A stretch of 64,000 nt of DNA. Source: Calliopsis andreniformis (Eukaryota > Arthropoda > Insecta > Hymenoptera > Andrenidae). Both the position numbers and the translations under genes were made by a program. The DNA is taken from assembly GCF_051401765.1 (NCBI RefSeq), contig NW_027480530.1:124001-188000 (forward strand), in the 5' to 3' direction. Below, piece by piece: positions 33,906-44,446 of the stretch (positions are counted from its first letter, which is position 1; each line of letters opens with the position of its first letter). The notes beneath the pieces were generated by a model. That model was not told the DNA's origin, did no database searches, and saw only the letters and a list, made by a program, of their open reading frames with translations.

Positions 33906-36900
33906 CACTGCTCCTGACACAGCTCCTGACACTGACCCTGCTCCTGACACTGCTCCTGACTCTGCTCCAGACACTGACACTGCTCCTGACACAGCTACTG
34001 TCACTGACACTGCTCCTGACACTGCTCCTGACACAACTCCTGACACTGGCACTGCTCCTGAACCCGACACTGCTCCTGACACTGCTCCAGACACTGACAC
34101 TGACGCTGCTCCTGAAACTACTTCTGACACAGCTCCTGACGATGACACTGCTCCTGACACTGCATCTGACACTGACACTGCTCCTGACACAGCTCCTGAC
34201 ACAGCTCCTGACACTGACACTGGCACTGCTCCTGACACTGACACTGCTCCTGACACTGATACTGCTGCTGATCCTGACAAAGCTCCTGACACTGCTACTG
34301 ACACTGCTCGTGACGTTGCTCCAGACACTGACACTGCTATTGACACAGCTCGTGACGGTGACACTGCTCCTGCCACTGTTCCTGACACGGCTGCTCACAC
34401 TGACACTGCTCCTGACACTGGCACTGGTCCTGACACTGCTCCTGACACTGACACTGCTCCTGACACTGCTCCTGACACTGCTCGTGACACAGACACTGCT
34501 CCTGACAATGCTCCTGACACTGACACTGCTCCTCACACAGCTCCTGACACTGACACTGCTCCTGACACTGCTCCTGACACAGACACTTCTGCTGATACTG
34601 ACAATGCTCCTGTCACTGCTTCTGACACTGCTCCTGATACTGACACTCTCACTGCGACTGACACTGCTCCTGACACTGACACTACACCTCAAACTGCTCC
34701 TGACAATCCTCCTGACACTGACACTGCTCCTGGCACAGCTCCTGTCACGGACGCTGCTCCTGATGCCGACACTGATACTGCTCCTGGCACTGCTCCTGAC
34801 GCTGCTCCTGACACTGCTCCTGACACAGGCACTGCACCTGGTACTGACACTGACACAGCTCCTGACACAGGCACTGTTTCTGGTACTGACACCGACACTG
34901 CTACTGACACTGCCGCTGATCCTGACGCTGCTCCAGACACTGCAACTGACACTGGCACGTCTCCTCACACTGCTCCTGACACTGACACTGCTCCTGACAC
35001 TGCTACTGACACTGACACTGCTCCTGACACTGCTCCTGACACTGACACTGCTCCTGTCACTGACAATGGTCCTGACGCTGCTTCTGACACTGGCGCTGGT
35101 CCTGACACTGCTCCTGACACTTACACTGCTCCTGATACTGACACTGACACTGCTCCTGACACTGCTACTGACACTGACACAGCTCCTGTCACTGCGCGTG
35201 ACTTTGCTCCAGACACTGACACTGCTCCTGACACAGCTCGTGACAGTGAAACTTCACCTGCCACTGTTCCTGACACCGCTGCTCACACTGACACAATTCC
35301 TAACACTGGCACTGGTCCTGACACTGCCCCTGACACTGCTCCGGACACTGCTCCTGACGCTGACACTGCTCCTGACACTGCTCCTGACACTGCTCCTGAC
35401 ACTGACACTGCTCCTGGCACAGCTCCTGTGACTGCTCCTAACACTGACACTGCTCCTGACACTGACACTGCTCCTGACACTGCACCTGACACTGCTCCTG
35501 ACACTGTCACTGCTACTACCACTGCTCGTGACACTGACGCTGCTGCTGATCCTGACAATGCTCCTGACAGTGCTCCTGACACTGACGCTGACACTGCTCC
35601 TGTCACTGACACTGCTCCTCACACTGTCCTTCACACTGACACTGCTCCTGACACTGCTACTGACACAGACACTGCTGCTGATACTGATAATGCTCCTGAA
35701 ACTGCTCCTGTCCCTGACACGGCTGCTCACACTGTTCCTGACACTGACACTGCTCCTGACACTGGTCCTGACACAGACACTGCTGCTGATGCTGACAATG
35801 CTCCCGACACTGCTCCTGACACAGACACTGCTCCGAACAATGCTTCTGACACTGACACTGCTCCTATCACTGGCACTGGACCTGACACTGCTTCTGACAC
35901 TGGCACTGGTCCTGACACTGCTCCTGACACAGACACTGCTCCTGATACTGACACTGCCCCTGTCACTGACACTGGTCCTGACACTGATTCTGACACTGGT
36001 ACAGGACCTGACACTGCTCCTGACACTGTGACTGCTACTACCACTGCTCCTGACACTGTCACTGCTACTACCACTGCTCCTGACACTGACGCTGCTGCTG
36101 ATCCTGACAATGCTCCTGACAGTGCTCCTGACACGGACACTGTTCCGGACAATGCTCCTGACACTGACACTGCCCCTGTCACTGACACTTGTCCTGACAC
36201 TGATTCTGACACTGGTACAGGTCCTGACACTGCTCCTGACACTGACGCTGCTCCTGACACTGACACTGATCCTGACACTGCTGCTGATACTGACACTGCT
36301 CCTGGCACTGCTCCTGACACTGACACTGCTCCTGACACTGCTCCTGACACTGCTCCTGACACCGACACTGCTCCTGCCACTGCTCCTTTCACTGCTGCTG
36401 ACACTGCTCCTGACACTGACACTGCTCCTGACACTTCTCCTGACACTGCTCCTGACACTGACACTGCTCCTGACACTGCTCCTGACGCTGACACTGCTGC
36501 TGATACTGACAATGCTCCTGACACTGCAACTGACACTGGCACGGCTCCTCACACTGCTCCTGACACTGAGACTGCTCCTGATACTGCTCCTGGCACTGCT
36601 CCTGACACTGACACTGCTCCTGATACTGACACTGACACTGCTCCTGACACCGACACTGCTCCCAACAATGCTCCTGACACTGACACTGCTCCTGACACTG
36701 ACACTGGATCTGACACTGCTTCTGACACTAGCACTGGTCCTGATACTGCTCCTGTCACTGACGCTGCTCCTGATACTGACACTGACACAGCTCCTGACAC
36801 TCCTACTGACACTGACACTGCTGCTGATCCTGAGCATGCGCCTGATGCTGCTCCTGACACTGACACTGCTCCTGACACTGCTCCTGACACTGCTGCTGAC

Positions 36901-39900
36901 ACTGACACTGCTTGTGACTCTGCTCCCGAAACTGACACTGCTCCTCACACAGCTCGTGACACTGACACTGCTCCTGACACTGCTGCTGTCACTCACACTG
37001 CTGCTCATCCTGAGAATGCGCCTGACACTGCTCCTGACACTGACACTGATCCTGACACTGCTCCTGATACTGACACTGCTGCTGATCCTGACAATGCTCC
37101 TGACGCTGCTCCTGACACTGACGCTGACTCTGCTCATGACAGTGACACTGACACTGACACTGCTCCCGACACTGCTCCTGACACTGCTCCTGACACTGCT
37201 CCTGACACTGACACTGCTCCTGTCACTGCTCCTGACACTGACACTGCTGCTGATCCTGACACTGCTCCTGACACTGGCACTGCTCCTGGCACTGCTCCTG
37301 ACACTGACGCTGCTCCTCATACTGACTCTGACACTGCTCCTGGCACTGCTCCTGACACTGCTCCTGAAACTGCTCCTGACACAGGCACTGCTCCTCGTAC
37401 TGACACTGACACTGCTCCTGACACAGGCACCGCTCCTGGTACTGACACTGACACTGCTCATGACAGTGACACTGACACAGTCACTGCTCCCGGCGCAGAC
37501 ACAGACACTGATCCTGACACTGACACTGCTCCTGTAACTGACACATGGCCTGAGACTGCTTCTGACACTGGCACTGGTCCTGACACTGCTCCTGACACTG
37601 CTCCAGACACATACACTGCTACTGAACCTAACACTGCTCCTGACACTAGTCCAGACACTGACACTGCTCATGACACTGCTCCAGACACAGACACTGCTGC
37701 TGATCCTGACAATGCTCCTGACACTGCACCTGAGACTGACACTGCTCCTGACGCTGCTCCAGACACTGCAACTGACACTGGCACTGCCCCAGTCACTGAT
37801 CCTGACACTGACCCTGCTCCTGACACAGCTTCTGACACTGACACTGCTCCTCACACTGCTCCTGGCACTGACACTGCTCCTGGCACTGTTCCTGACACTG
37901 ACGCTGCTCCTGATACTGACACTGACACTGCTCCTGGCACTGCTCCTCACAATGCTCTTGACACTGCTCCAGACACTGACACTGATACTGCACCTGACAC
38001 AACTCCTGAAATAGCTCCTGTAACTGACACAGCTCCTGACACTGCTCCTGTCACTGACACTGCTGCTGATCCTGACGCTGCTCCAGACACTGCAACTGAC
38101 ACTGGCACGTCTCCTCACACTGCTCCTGACACTGACACTGCTCCTGACACTGCTACTGACACTGACACTGCTCCTGACACTGCTCCTGACACTGACACTG
38201 CTCCTGTCACTGACAATGGTCCTGACGCTGCTTCTGACACTGGCGCTGGTCCTGACACTGCTCCTGACACTTACACTGCTCCTGATAATGACACTGACAC
38301 TGCTCCTGACACTGCTACTGACACTGACACAGCTCCTGTCACTGCGCGTGACTTTGCTCCAGACACTGACACTGCTCCTGACACAGCTCGTGACAGTGAA
38401 ACTTCACCTGCCACTGTTCCTGACACCGCTGCTCACACTGACACAATTCCTAAGACTGGCACTGGTCCTGACACTGCCCCTGACACTGCTCCGGACACTG
38501 CTCCTGACGCTGACACTGCTCCTGACACTGCTCCTGTCATTGACACTGCTTCTGGCACAGCTCCTGCCACTGATACTGCTCCTGACACTGCTCCTGACAC
38601 TGCTCCTGACACTGACACTGCTCCTGGCACAGCTCCTGTGACTGCTCCTAACACTGACACTGCTCCTGACACTGACACTGCTCCTGACACTGCACCTGAC
38701 ACTGCTCCTGACACTGTCACTGCTACTACCACTGCTCGTGACACTGACGCTGCTGCTGATCCTGACAATGCTCCTGACAGTGCTCCTGACACTGACGCTG
38801 ACACTGCTCCTGTCACTGACACTGCTCCTCACACTGTCCTTCACACTGACACTGCTCCTGACACTGCTACTGACACAGACACTGCTGCTGATACTGATAA
38901 TGCTCCTGAAACTGCTCCTGTCCCTGACACGGCTGCTCACACTGCTCCTGACACTGACACTGCTCCTGACACTGCTCCTGACGCTGACACTGCTGCTGAT
39001 ACTGACAATGCTCCTGACACTGCAACTGACACTGGCACGGCTCCTCACACTGCTCCTGACACTGAGACTGCTCCTGATACTGCTCCTGGCACTGGTCCTG
39101 ACACTGACACTGCTCCTGATACTGACACTGACACTGCTCCTGACACCGACACTGCTCCCAACAATGCTCCTGACACTGACACTGCTCCTGACACTGACAC
39201 TGGATCTGACACTGCTTCTGACACTAGCACTGGTCCTGATACTGCTCCTGTCACTGACGCTGCTCCTGATACTGACACTGACACAGCTCCTGACACTGCT
39301 ACTGACACTGACACTGCTGCTGATCCTGAGCATGCGCGTGATGCTGCTCCTGACACTGACACTGCTCCTGACACTGCTCCTGACACTGCTGCTGACACTG
39401 ACACTGTTTGTGACACTGCTCCCGAAACTGACACTGCTCCTCACACAGCTCGTGACACTGACACTGCTCCTGACACTGCTGCTGTCACTCACACTGCTGC
39501 TCATCCTGAGAATGCGCCTGACACTGCTCCTGACACTGACACTGATCCTGACACTGCTCCTGATACTGACACTGCTGCTGATCCTGACAATGCTCCTGAC
39601 GCTGCTCCTGACACTGACGCTGACTCTGCTCATGACAGTGACACTGACACTGACACTGCTCCCGACACTGCTCCTGACACTGCTCCTGACACTGCTCCTG
39701 ACACTGACACTGCTCCTGACACTGCTCCTGACACTGACACTGCTGCTGATCCTGACACTGCTCCTGACACTGGCACTGCTCCTGGCACTGCTCCTGACAC
39801 TGACGCTGCTCCTCATACTGACTCTGACACTGCTCCTGGCACTGCTCCTGACACTGCTCCTGAAACTGCTCCTGACACAGGCACTGCTCCTCGTACTGAC

Positions 39901-42213
39901 ACTGACACTGCTCCTGACACAGGCACCGCTCCTGGTACTGACACTGACACTGCTCATGACAGTGACACTGAGACAGTCACTGCTCCCGGCGCTGACACAG
40001 ACACTGATCCTGACACTGACACTGCTCCTGTAACTGACACATGGCCTGAGACTGCTTCTGACACTGGCACTGGTCCTGACACTGCTCCTGACACTGCTCC
40101 AGACACATACACTGCTACTGAACCTAACACTGCTCCTGACACTGCTCCAGACACTGACACTGCTCATGACACTGCTCCAGACACAGACACTGCTGCTGAT
40201 CCTGACAATGCTCCTGACACTGCACCTGAGACTGACACTGCTCCTGACGCTGCTCCAGACACTGCAACTGACACTGGCACTGCCCCAGTCACTGATCCTG
40301 ACACTGACCCTGCTCCTGACACAGCTTCTGACACTGACACGGCTCCTCACACTGCTCCTGGCACTGACACTGCTGCTGATCCTGAGAATTCTCCTGACAC
40401 TGCTCCTGACACTGACACTGACACGGATCCTGACACTGACACTGCTCCTCACACTGCTCCTGACACTGGCACTGCTCGTGGCACTGCTCCTGCCACTGAC
40501 ACTGCTCCTGATACTGACACTGACACTGCTCCTGACACTGCTCCTGACAAAGAGACTGCTGCTGATACTGACAATGCTCCTCACACTGCTCCAGACACTG
40601 ACGCTGCTCCTGACACTGCTCCTGACACTGCTCCTGACACTGGCACTGCTCCTGGCACTGCTCCTGACACTGACACTGCTCCTAACACTGTTCCTGACAC
40701 TGACACTGCTGCTGATCCAGACGCTGATACTGCTCCTGTGTCTGACACTTGTCCTGACACTGCTCCTGACACTGCTCGCGACATTGCTCCAGACACTGAC
40801 ACTGCTCCTGACACTGCTCGTCACACTGCTGATGACACTGACACTGCTTGTGGAAGTGCTCCTGAAACTGACACTGCTCCTCACACAGCTCCTGACACTG
40901 GCACTGCTCTTGGCACTGCTCCTGACACTGACACTGCTCCTGACACTGATACTGCTGCTGATCCTGACAAAGCTCCTGACACTGCTACTGACACTGCTCG
41001 TGACGTTGCTCCAGACACTGACACTGCTCCTGACACAGCTCGTGACGGTGACACTGCTCCTGCTACTGTTCCTGACACGGCTGCTCACACTCACACTGCT
41101 CCTGACACTGGCACTGGTCCTGACACTGCTGCTGACACTGACACTGCTCCTGACACTGCTCCTGACACTGCTCGTGACAGAGACACTGCTCCTGACAATG
41201 CTCCTGACACTGACACAGCTCCTCACACAGATCCTGACACTGACACTGCTCCTGACTGTGCTCCTGGCACAGACACTTCTGCTGATACTGACAATGCTCC
41301 TGTCACTGCTCCTGACACTGCTCCTGAAACTGACACTGCTCCTGATACTGACACTCTCACTGCTACTGACGCTGCTCCTGACACTGACACTGCTCCTGAC
41401 ACTGCTCCTGACACAGACACTGCTCCTGGTACTGACACTGACACTGCTCCTGACACCGGCACTGTTTCTGGTACTGACACTGACACTGCTACTGACACTG
41501 CCACTGCTCCTGACGCTGCTTCAGACAATGCAACTGACACTGGCACGGCTCCTCACACTGATCCTGACACTGACACTGCTCCTGACACTGCTCCTGACAC
41601 TGACACTGCTGCTGATCCTGAGAATTCTCCAGACACTGCTCCTGACACTGACACTGACACGGATCCTGACACTGACACTGCTCCACACACTGCTCCTGAC
41701 ACTGGCACTGCTCCTGGCACTGCTCCTGACAGCGACACTGTTCCTGACACTGATACTGCTGCTGATCCTGACAAAGCTCCTGACACTGCTACTGACACTG
41801 CTCGTGACGTTGCTCCAGACACTGACACTGCTCCTGACACAGCTCGTGACGGTGAGACTGCTCCTGCCACTGTTCCTGACACGGCTGCTCACACTGACAC
41901 TGCTCCTGACACTGGCACTGGTCCTGACACTGCTCCTGACACTGACACTGCTGCTGACACTGCTCCTGACACAGCTCGTGGCACAGACACTGCTCCTGAC
42001 AATGCTCCTGACACTGACACTGCTCCTGACACTGCTCCTGACACTAACACTGCTGCTGATCCTGACAATGCTCCTGACACTGCTCCTGACACTGACGCTC
42101 ACACTGCTCATGACTGTGACACTGACACTGACACTGCTCCCGTCACAGACACTGATACTGCTCCTGTGCCTGACACTTGTCCTGAGACTGCTTCTGGCAC
42201 TTGCTGGTCCTGA
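32983..42213 (+). CDS. 3,076-codon ORF; DTAP phase from about 33,905
   Basis: The first ~307 codons are Leu/Thr repeats that are a shadow of the preceding DTAP ORF. After the CAT-GAC junction at 33,902 it reads about 2,769 DTAP-type codons without a stop. It ends in a short non-repeat tail (SGTCWS) caused by a 4-bp insertion (CACTTGCTGGTCC). No conserved domain, Ca-binding loop or sorting motif stands out in the repeat. Openness over 8.3 kb is expected because no DTAP codon is one substitution from a stop. It could be an exon of a very large acidic protein, but neither end looks like a gene end. Confidence 0.2.
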   Translation: MTLTLLLILTMLLTVLLTLTLTLLPSLTLLLTLSFTLTLLLTLLLTQTLLLILIMLLKLLLFLTRLLTLLLTLTLLLTLVLTQTLLLMLTMLPTLLLTQTLLRTMLLTLTLLLSLALDLTLLLTLALVLTLLLTLTLLLILTLTLLLTLLLTLLLTLTLVLTLLLKPTLVLTLLLTLTLLLTLVLTMILPLRLHLTLLLTQTLLLILTMLLILLLTRTLRRTMLLTLTMLLSLTLVLTLLLTLALVLTLLLTLTLLLTLTLTLLLTLLLTLTLLLTLLATLLQTLTLLLTQLVTLLLTLLLTLTLLHDTAPDTAPDTDPAPDTAPDSAPDTDTAPDTATVTDTAPDTAPDTTPDTGTAPEPDTAPDTAPDTDTDAAPETTSDTAPDDDTAPDTASDTDTAPDTAPDTAPDTDTGTAPDTDTAPDTDTAADPDKAPDTATDTARDVAPDTDTAIDTARDGDTAPATVPDTAAHTDTAPDTGTGPDTAPDTDTAPDTAPDTARDTDTAPDNAPDTDTAPHTAPDTDTAPDTAPDTDTSADTDNAPVTASDTAPDTDTLTATDTAPDTDTTPQTAPDNPPDTDTAPGTAPVTDAAPDADTDTAPGTAPDAAPDTAPDTGTAPGTDTDTAPDTGTVSGTDTDTATDTAADPDAAPDTATDTGTSPHTAPDTDTAPDTATDTDTAPDTAPDTDTAPVTDNGPDAASDTGAGPDTAPDTYTAPDTDTDTAPDTATDTDTAPVTARDFAPDTDTAPDTARDSETSPATVPDTAAHTDTIPNTGTGPDTAPDTAPDTAPDADTAPDTAPDTAPDTDTAPGTAPVTAPNTDTAPDTDTAPDTAPDTAPDTVTATTTARDTDAAADPDNAPDSAPDTDADTAPVTDTAPHTVLHTDTAPDTATDTDTAADTDNAPETAPVPDTAAHTVPDTDTAPDTGPDTDTAADADNAPDTAPDTDTAPNNASDTDTAPITGTGPDTASDTGTGPDTAPDTDTAPDTDTAPVTDTGPDTDSDTGTGPDTAPDTVTATTTAPDTVTATTTAPDTDAAADPDNAPDSAPDTDTVPDNAPDTDTAPVTDTCPDTDSDTGTGPDTAPDTDAAPDTDTDPDTAADTDTAPGTAPDTDTAPDTAPDTAPDTDTAPATAPFTAADTAPDTDTAPDTSPDTAPDTDTAPDTAPDADTAADTDNAPDTATDTGTAPHTAPDTETAPDTAPGTAPDTDTAPDTDTDTAPDTDTAPNNAPDTDTAPDTDTGSDTASDTSTGPDTAPVTDAAPDTDTDTAPDTPTDTDTAADPEHAPDAAPDTDTAPDTAPDTAADTDTACDSAPETDTAPHTARDTDTAPDTAAVTHTAAHPENAPDTAPDTDTDPDTAPDTDTAADPDNAPDAAPDTDADSAHDSDTDTDTAPDTAPDTAPDTAPDTDTAPVTAPDTDTAADPDTAPDTGTAPGTAPDTDAAPHTDSDTAPGTAPDTAPETAPDTGTAPRTDTDTAPDTGTAPGTDTDTAHDSDTDTVTAPGADTDTDPDTDTAPVTDTWPETASDTGTGPDTAPDTAPDTYTATEPNTAPDTSPDTDTAHDTAPDTDTAADPDNAPDTAPETDTAPDAAPDTATDTGTAPVTDPDTDPAPDTASDTDTAPHTAPGTDTAPGTVPDTDAAPDTDTDTAPGTAPHNALDTAPDTDTDTAPDTTPEIAPVTDTAPDTAPVTDTAADPDAAPDTATDTGTSPHTAPDTDTAPDTATDTDTAPDTAPDTDTAPVTDNGPDAASDTGAGPDTAPDTYTAPDNDTDTAPDTATDTDTAPVTARDFAPDTDTAPDTARDSETSPATVPDTAAHTDTIPKTGTGPDTAPDTAPDTAPDADTAPDTAPVIDTASGTAPATDTAPDTAPDTAPDTDTAPGTAPVTAPNTDTAPDTDTAPDTAPDTAPDTVTATTTARDTDAAADPDNAPDSAPDTDADTAPVTDTAPHTVLHTDTAPDTATDTDTAADTDNAPETAPVPDTAAHTAPDTDTAPDTAPDADTAADTDNAPDTATDTGTAPHTAPDTETAPDTAPGTGPDTDTAPDTDTDTAPDTDTAPNNAPDTDTAPDTDTGSDTASDTSTGPDTAPVTDAAPDTDTDTAPDTATDTDTAADPEHARDAAPDTDTAPDTAPDTAADTDTVCDTAPETDTAPHTARDTDTAPDTAAVTHTAAHPENAPDTAPDTDTDPDTAPDTDTAADPDNAPDAAPDTDADSAHDSDTDTDTAPDTAPDTAPDTAPDTDTAPDTAPDTDTAADPDTAPDTGTAPGTAPDTDAAPHTDSDTAPGTAPDTAPETAPDTGTAPRTDTDTAPDTGTAPGTDTDTAHDSDTETVTAPGADTDTDPDTDTAPVTDTWPETASDTGTGPDTAPDTAPDTYTATEPNTAPDTAPDTDTAHDTAPDTDTAADPDNAPDTAPETDTAPDAAPDTATDTGTAPVTDPDTDPAPDTASDTDTAPHTAPGTDTAADPENSPDTAPDTDTDTDPDTDTAPHTAPDTGTARGTAPATDTAPDTDTDTAPDTAPDKETAADTDNAPHTAPDTDAAPDTAPDTAPDTGTAPGTAPDTDTAPNTVPDTDTAADPDADTAPVSDTCPDTAPDTARDIAPDTDTAPDTARHTADDTDTACGSAPETDTAPHTAPDTGTALGTAPDTDTAPDTDTAADPDKAPDTATDTARDVAPDTDTAPDTARDGDTAPATVPDTAAHTHTAPDTGTGPDTAADTDTAPDTAPDTARDRDTAPDNAPDTDTAPHTDPDTDTAPDCAPGTDTSADTDNAPVTAPDTAPETDTAPDTDTLTATDAAPDTDTAPDTAPDTDTAPGTDTDTAPDTGTVSGTDTDTATDTATAPDAASDNATDTGTAPHTDPDTDTAPDTAPDTDTAADPENSPDTAPDTDTDTDPDTDTAPHTAPDTGTAPGTAPDSDTVPDTDTAADPDKAPDTATDTARDVAPDTDTAPDTARDGETAPATVPDTAAHTDTAPDTGTGPDTAPDTDTAADTAPDTARGTDTAPDNAPDTDTAPDTAPDTNTAADPDNAPDTAPDTDAHTAHDCDTDTDTAPVTDTDTAPVPDTCPETASGTCWS

Positions 42214-43551
42214 AACTGCTCCTGACATTGCTCCTGACATTGAAGCTGGTCCTGACACAGACACTGCACCTGGTACTGACACTGACACTGCTCCTGACAC
42301 TGTCACTGCTCCTGACGCTGCTCCAGACACTGCAACTGACACTGGCACTGCCCCTGACACTGATCCTGACACTGACCCTGCTCCTGACACAGCTTCTGAC
42401 ACTGATACCGCTCCTGACACTGCTCCTGACACAGACACTTCTGCTGATACTGACAATGCTCCTGTCACTGCTTCTGACACTGCTCCTGATACTGACACTC
42501 TCACTGCTGCTGACACTGCTCCTGACACTGACACAGCTCCTGACACTGACACTGCTCCTGACACTGCTCCAGACACTCCTCCTGACACTGACACTGCTCC
42601 TGACACAGCTCCTGGCACTGACACTGCTCCTGACACTGACACTACACGTGACTGTGCTCCTGACACTGCTCCTGACACTGACACTGACACTTCTCCTGAC
42701 ACTGACACTGCTCCTGACACTGCTCCTGACACTGACACTGCTGCTGGCACAGCTCCTGCCACTGATACTGCTCCTGACACTGCTCCTGACACTGCTCCTG
42801 ACACTGACACTGCTCCTGGCACAGCTCCTGTGACTGCTCCTAACACTGACACTGCTCCTGACACTGACACTGCTCCTGACACTGCACCTGACACTGCTCC
42901 TGACACTGTCACTGCTACTACCACTGCTCGTGACACTGACGCTGCTGCTGATCCTGACAATGCTCCTGACAGTGCTCCTGACACTGACACTGCTCCTGAC
43001 ACTGCTACTGACACTGCTCCTGACACTGACACTGCTCCTGGCACAGCTCCTGTGTCTGCTCCTAACACTGACACTGCTCCTGACACTGACACTGCTCCTG
43101 ACACTGCACCTGGCACTGCTCCTGACACTGTCACTGCTACTACCACTGCTCGTGACACTGACGCTGCTGCTGATCCTGACAATGCTCCTGACAGTGCTCC
43201 TGACACTGACGCTGACACTGCTCCCGTCACTGACACTGCTCCTCACACTGTCCTTCACACTGACACTGCTCCTGACACTGCTACTGACACAGACACTGCT
43301 GCTGATACTGATAATGCTCCTGAAACTGCTCCTGTTCCTAACACGGCTGCTCACACTGCTCCTGACACTGACACTGCTCCTGATACTGACACTGACACTG
43401 CTCCTGACACTGCTCCTGACACAGAGACTGCTGCTGATACTGACAATGCTCCTCCAACTGCTCCTGACCGTGACACGGCTCCTCACACTGCACCTGACAC
43501 TGAGCTGCTCCTGACACTGCTCCTGACACAGCCACTGCTGCTGATACTGAC
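33420..43551. repeat. Block Y, first copy
   Basis: Matches 53,408 onward at 19,988 bp, then at 20,005 bp after a 17-bp deletion here near 33,571. Its first 2.7 kb (to about 36,147) also matches 49.1-51.8 kb at 15,680 bp. Inside it, 36,549-36,938 resembles 39,045-39,434 at 2,496 bp, so Y is itself partly duplicated. It carries none of the CTGAGCTGCTCCTGAC shift motifs, which is why its DTAP phase stays open for over 8 kb. Confidence 0.78.
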
Positions 43552-44446
43552 AATGCTCCTGACACTGCTCCTGACACTGACGCTGACACTGCTCATGACT
43601 GTGACAATGACACTGACACTGCTCCCGTCACAGACACTGACACTGATCCTGACGCTGATACTGCTCCTGTGTCTAACACTTGTCCTGACACTTCTCCTGA
43701 CACTGCTCGCGACATTGCTCCAGACACTGACACTGCTCCTGACACAGCTCGTGACACTGCTGCTGACACTGACACTGCTTGTGACACTGCTCCTGAAACT
43801 GACACTGCTCCTCACACAGCTCCTGACACTGGCACTGCTCTTGGCACTGCTCCTGACACTGACACTGCTCCTGACACTGATACTGCTGCTGATCCTGACA
43901 AAGCTCCTGACACTGCTACTGACACTGCTCGTGACGTTGCTCCAGACACTGACACTGCTCCTGACACAGCTCGTGACGGTGACACTGCTCCTGCCACTGT
44001 TCCTGACACGGCTGCTCACACTGACACTGCTCCTGACACTGTCACTGGTACTGACACTGCACCTGACACTGCTCCTGGCACTGCCACTGGTCCTGACACT
44101 GCTCCTGAAACTGACACTGGTCCTCACACTGCTCCTGACACTGACACTGCTCCTCACGCTGGTCCTGACAATGATACTGCCCTTGAGACTGCTCCTGACA
44201 CTGACGCTGCTCCTGGCACTGCTCCTGGCACTGCTCCTGACACTGACACTGCTCCTGATACTGACACTGACACTGCTCCTGACACCGACACTGCTCCTGT
44301 CACTGCTCCTGACGCTGTCACTGCTCCTGACACTGCTCCTGACACTGACACTGCTCCTGGCGCAGCTCCTGCCACTGACACTGCTCCTGACACTGCTCCT
44401 GACACTGCTCCTGACACTGACACTGCTCCTGGCACAACTCCTGTGA
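40166..44446 (+). CDS. 1,426-codon ORF; DTAP phase about 42,207-43,502
   Basis: The first two thirds are Leu-phase shadow of the previous ORF. At the 4-bp insertion near 42,200 the phases exchange, so this frame becomes DTAP for about 430 codons, then switches back to Leu at the -1 motif (43,502). The DTAP piece continues the amino-acid pattern of the preceding ORF (PETAPDIAPD), as expected if an insertion split one longer DTAP reading. Confidence 0.12.
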   Translation: MTLLQTQTLLLILTMLLTLHLRLTLLLTLLQTLQLTLALPQSLILTLTLLLTQLLTLTRLLTLLLALTLLLILRILLTLLLTLTLTRILTLTLLLTLLLTLALLVALLLPLTLLLILTLTLLLTLLLTKRLLLILTMLLTLLQTLTLLLTLLLTLLLTLALLLALLLTLTLLLTLFLTLTLLLIQTLILLLCLTLVLTLLLTLLATLLQTLTLLLTLLVTLLMTLTLLVEVLLKLTLLLTQLLTLALLLALLLTLTLLLTLILLLILTKLLTLLLTLLVTLLQTLTLLLTQLVTVTLLLLLFLTRLLTLTLLLTLALVLTLLLTLTLLLTLLLTLLVTETLLLTMLLTLTQLLTQILTLTLLLTVLLAQTLLLILTMLLSLLLTLLLKLTLLLILTLSLLLTLLLTLTLLLTLLLTQTLLLVLTLTLLLTPALFLVLTLTLLLTLPLLLTLLQTMQLTLARLLTLILTLTLLLTLLLTLTLLLILRILQTLLLTLTLTRILTLTLLHTLLLTLALLLALLLTATLFLTLILLLILTKLLTLLLTLLVTLLQTLTLLLTQLVTVRLLLPLFLTRLLTLTLLLTLALVLTLLLTLTLLLTLLLTQLVAQTLLLTMLLTLTLLLTLLLTLTLLLILTMLLTLLLTLTLTLLMTVTLTLTLLPSQTLILLLCLTLVLRLLLALAGPETAPDIAPDIEAGPDTDTAPGTDTDTAPDTVTAPDAAPDTATDTGTAPDTDPDTDPAPDTASDTDTAPDTAPDTDTSADTDNAPVTASDTAPDTDTLTAADTAPDTDTAPDTDTAPDTAPDTPPDTDTAPDTAPGTDTAPDTDTTRDCAPDTAPDTDTDTSPDTDTAPDTAPDTDTAAGTAPATDTAPDTAPDTAPDTDTAPGTAPVTAPNTDTAPDTDTAPDTAPDTAPDTVTATTTARDTDAAADPDNAPDSAPDTDTAPDTATDTAPDTDTAPGTAPVSAPNTDTAPDTDTAPDTAPGTAPDTVTATTTARDTDAAADPDNAPDSAPDTDADTAPVTDTAPHTVLHTDTAPDTATDTDTAADTDNAPETAPVPNTAAHTAPDTDTAPDTDTDTAPDTAPDTETAADTDNAPPTAPDRDTAPHTAPDTELLLTLLLTQPLLLILTMLLTLLLTLTLTLLMTVTMTLTLLPSQTLTLILTLILLLCLTLVLTLLLTLLATLLQTLTLLLTQLVTLLLTLTLLVTLLLKLTLLLTQLLTLALLLALLLTLTLLLTLILLLILTKLLTLLLTLLVTLLQTLTLLLTQLVTVTLLLPLFLTRLLTLTLLLTLSLVLTLHLTLLLALPLVLTLLLKLTLVLTLLLTLTLLLTLVLTMILPLRLLLTLTLLLALLLALLLTLTLLLILTLTLLLTPTLLLSLLLTLSLLLTLLLTLTLLLAQLLPLTLLLTLLLTLLLTLTLLLAQLL

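Noticed and set aside
31131..34388. Antisense ORFs of about 940-1,085 codons with Ser-Val-Arg repeats (also 35,254-38,118, 38,404-41,226, 45,514-48,567 and 58,409-61,231)
   Set aside because: They are the codon-aligned complement of the DTAP phase. Their codons are two or more steps from a stop, so they stay open by composition. No start, domain or terminus is visible.
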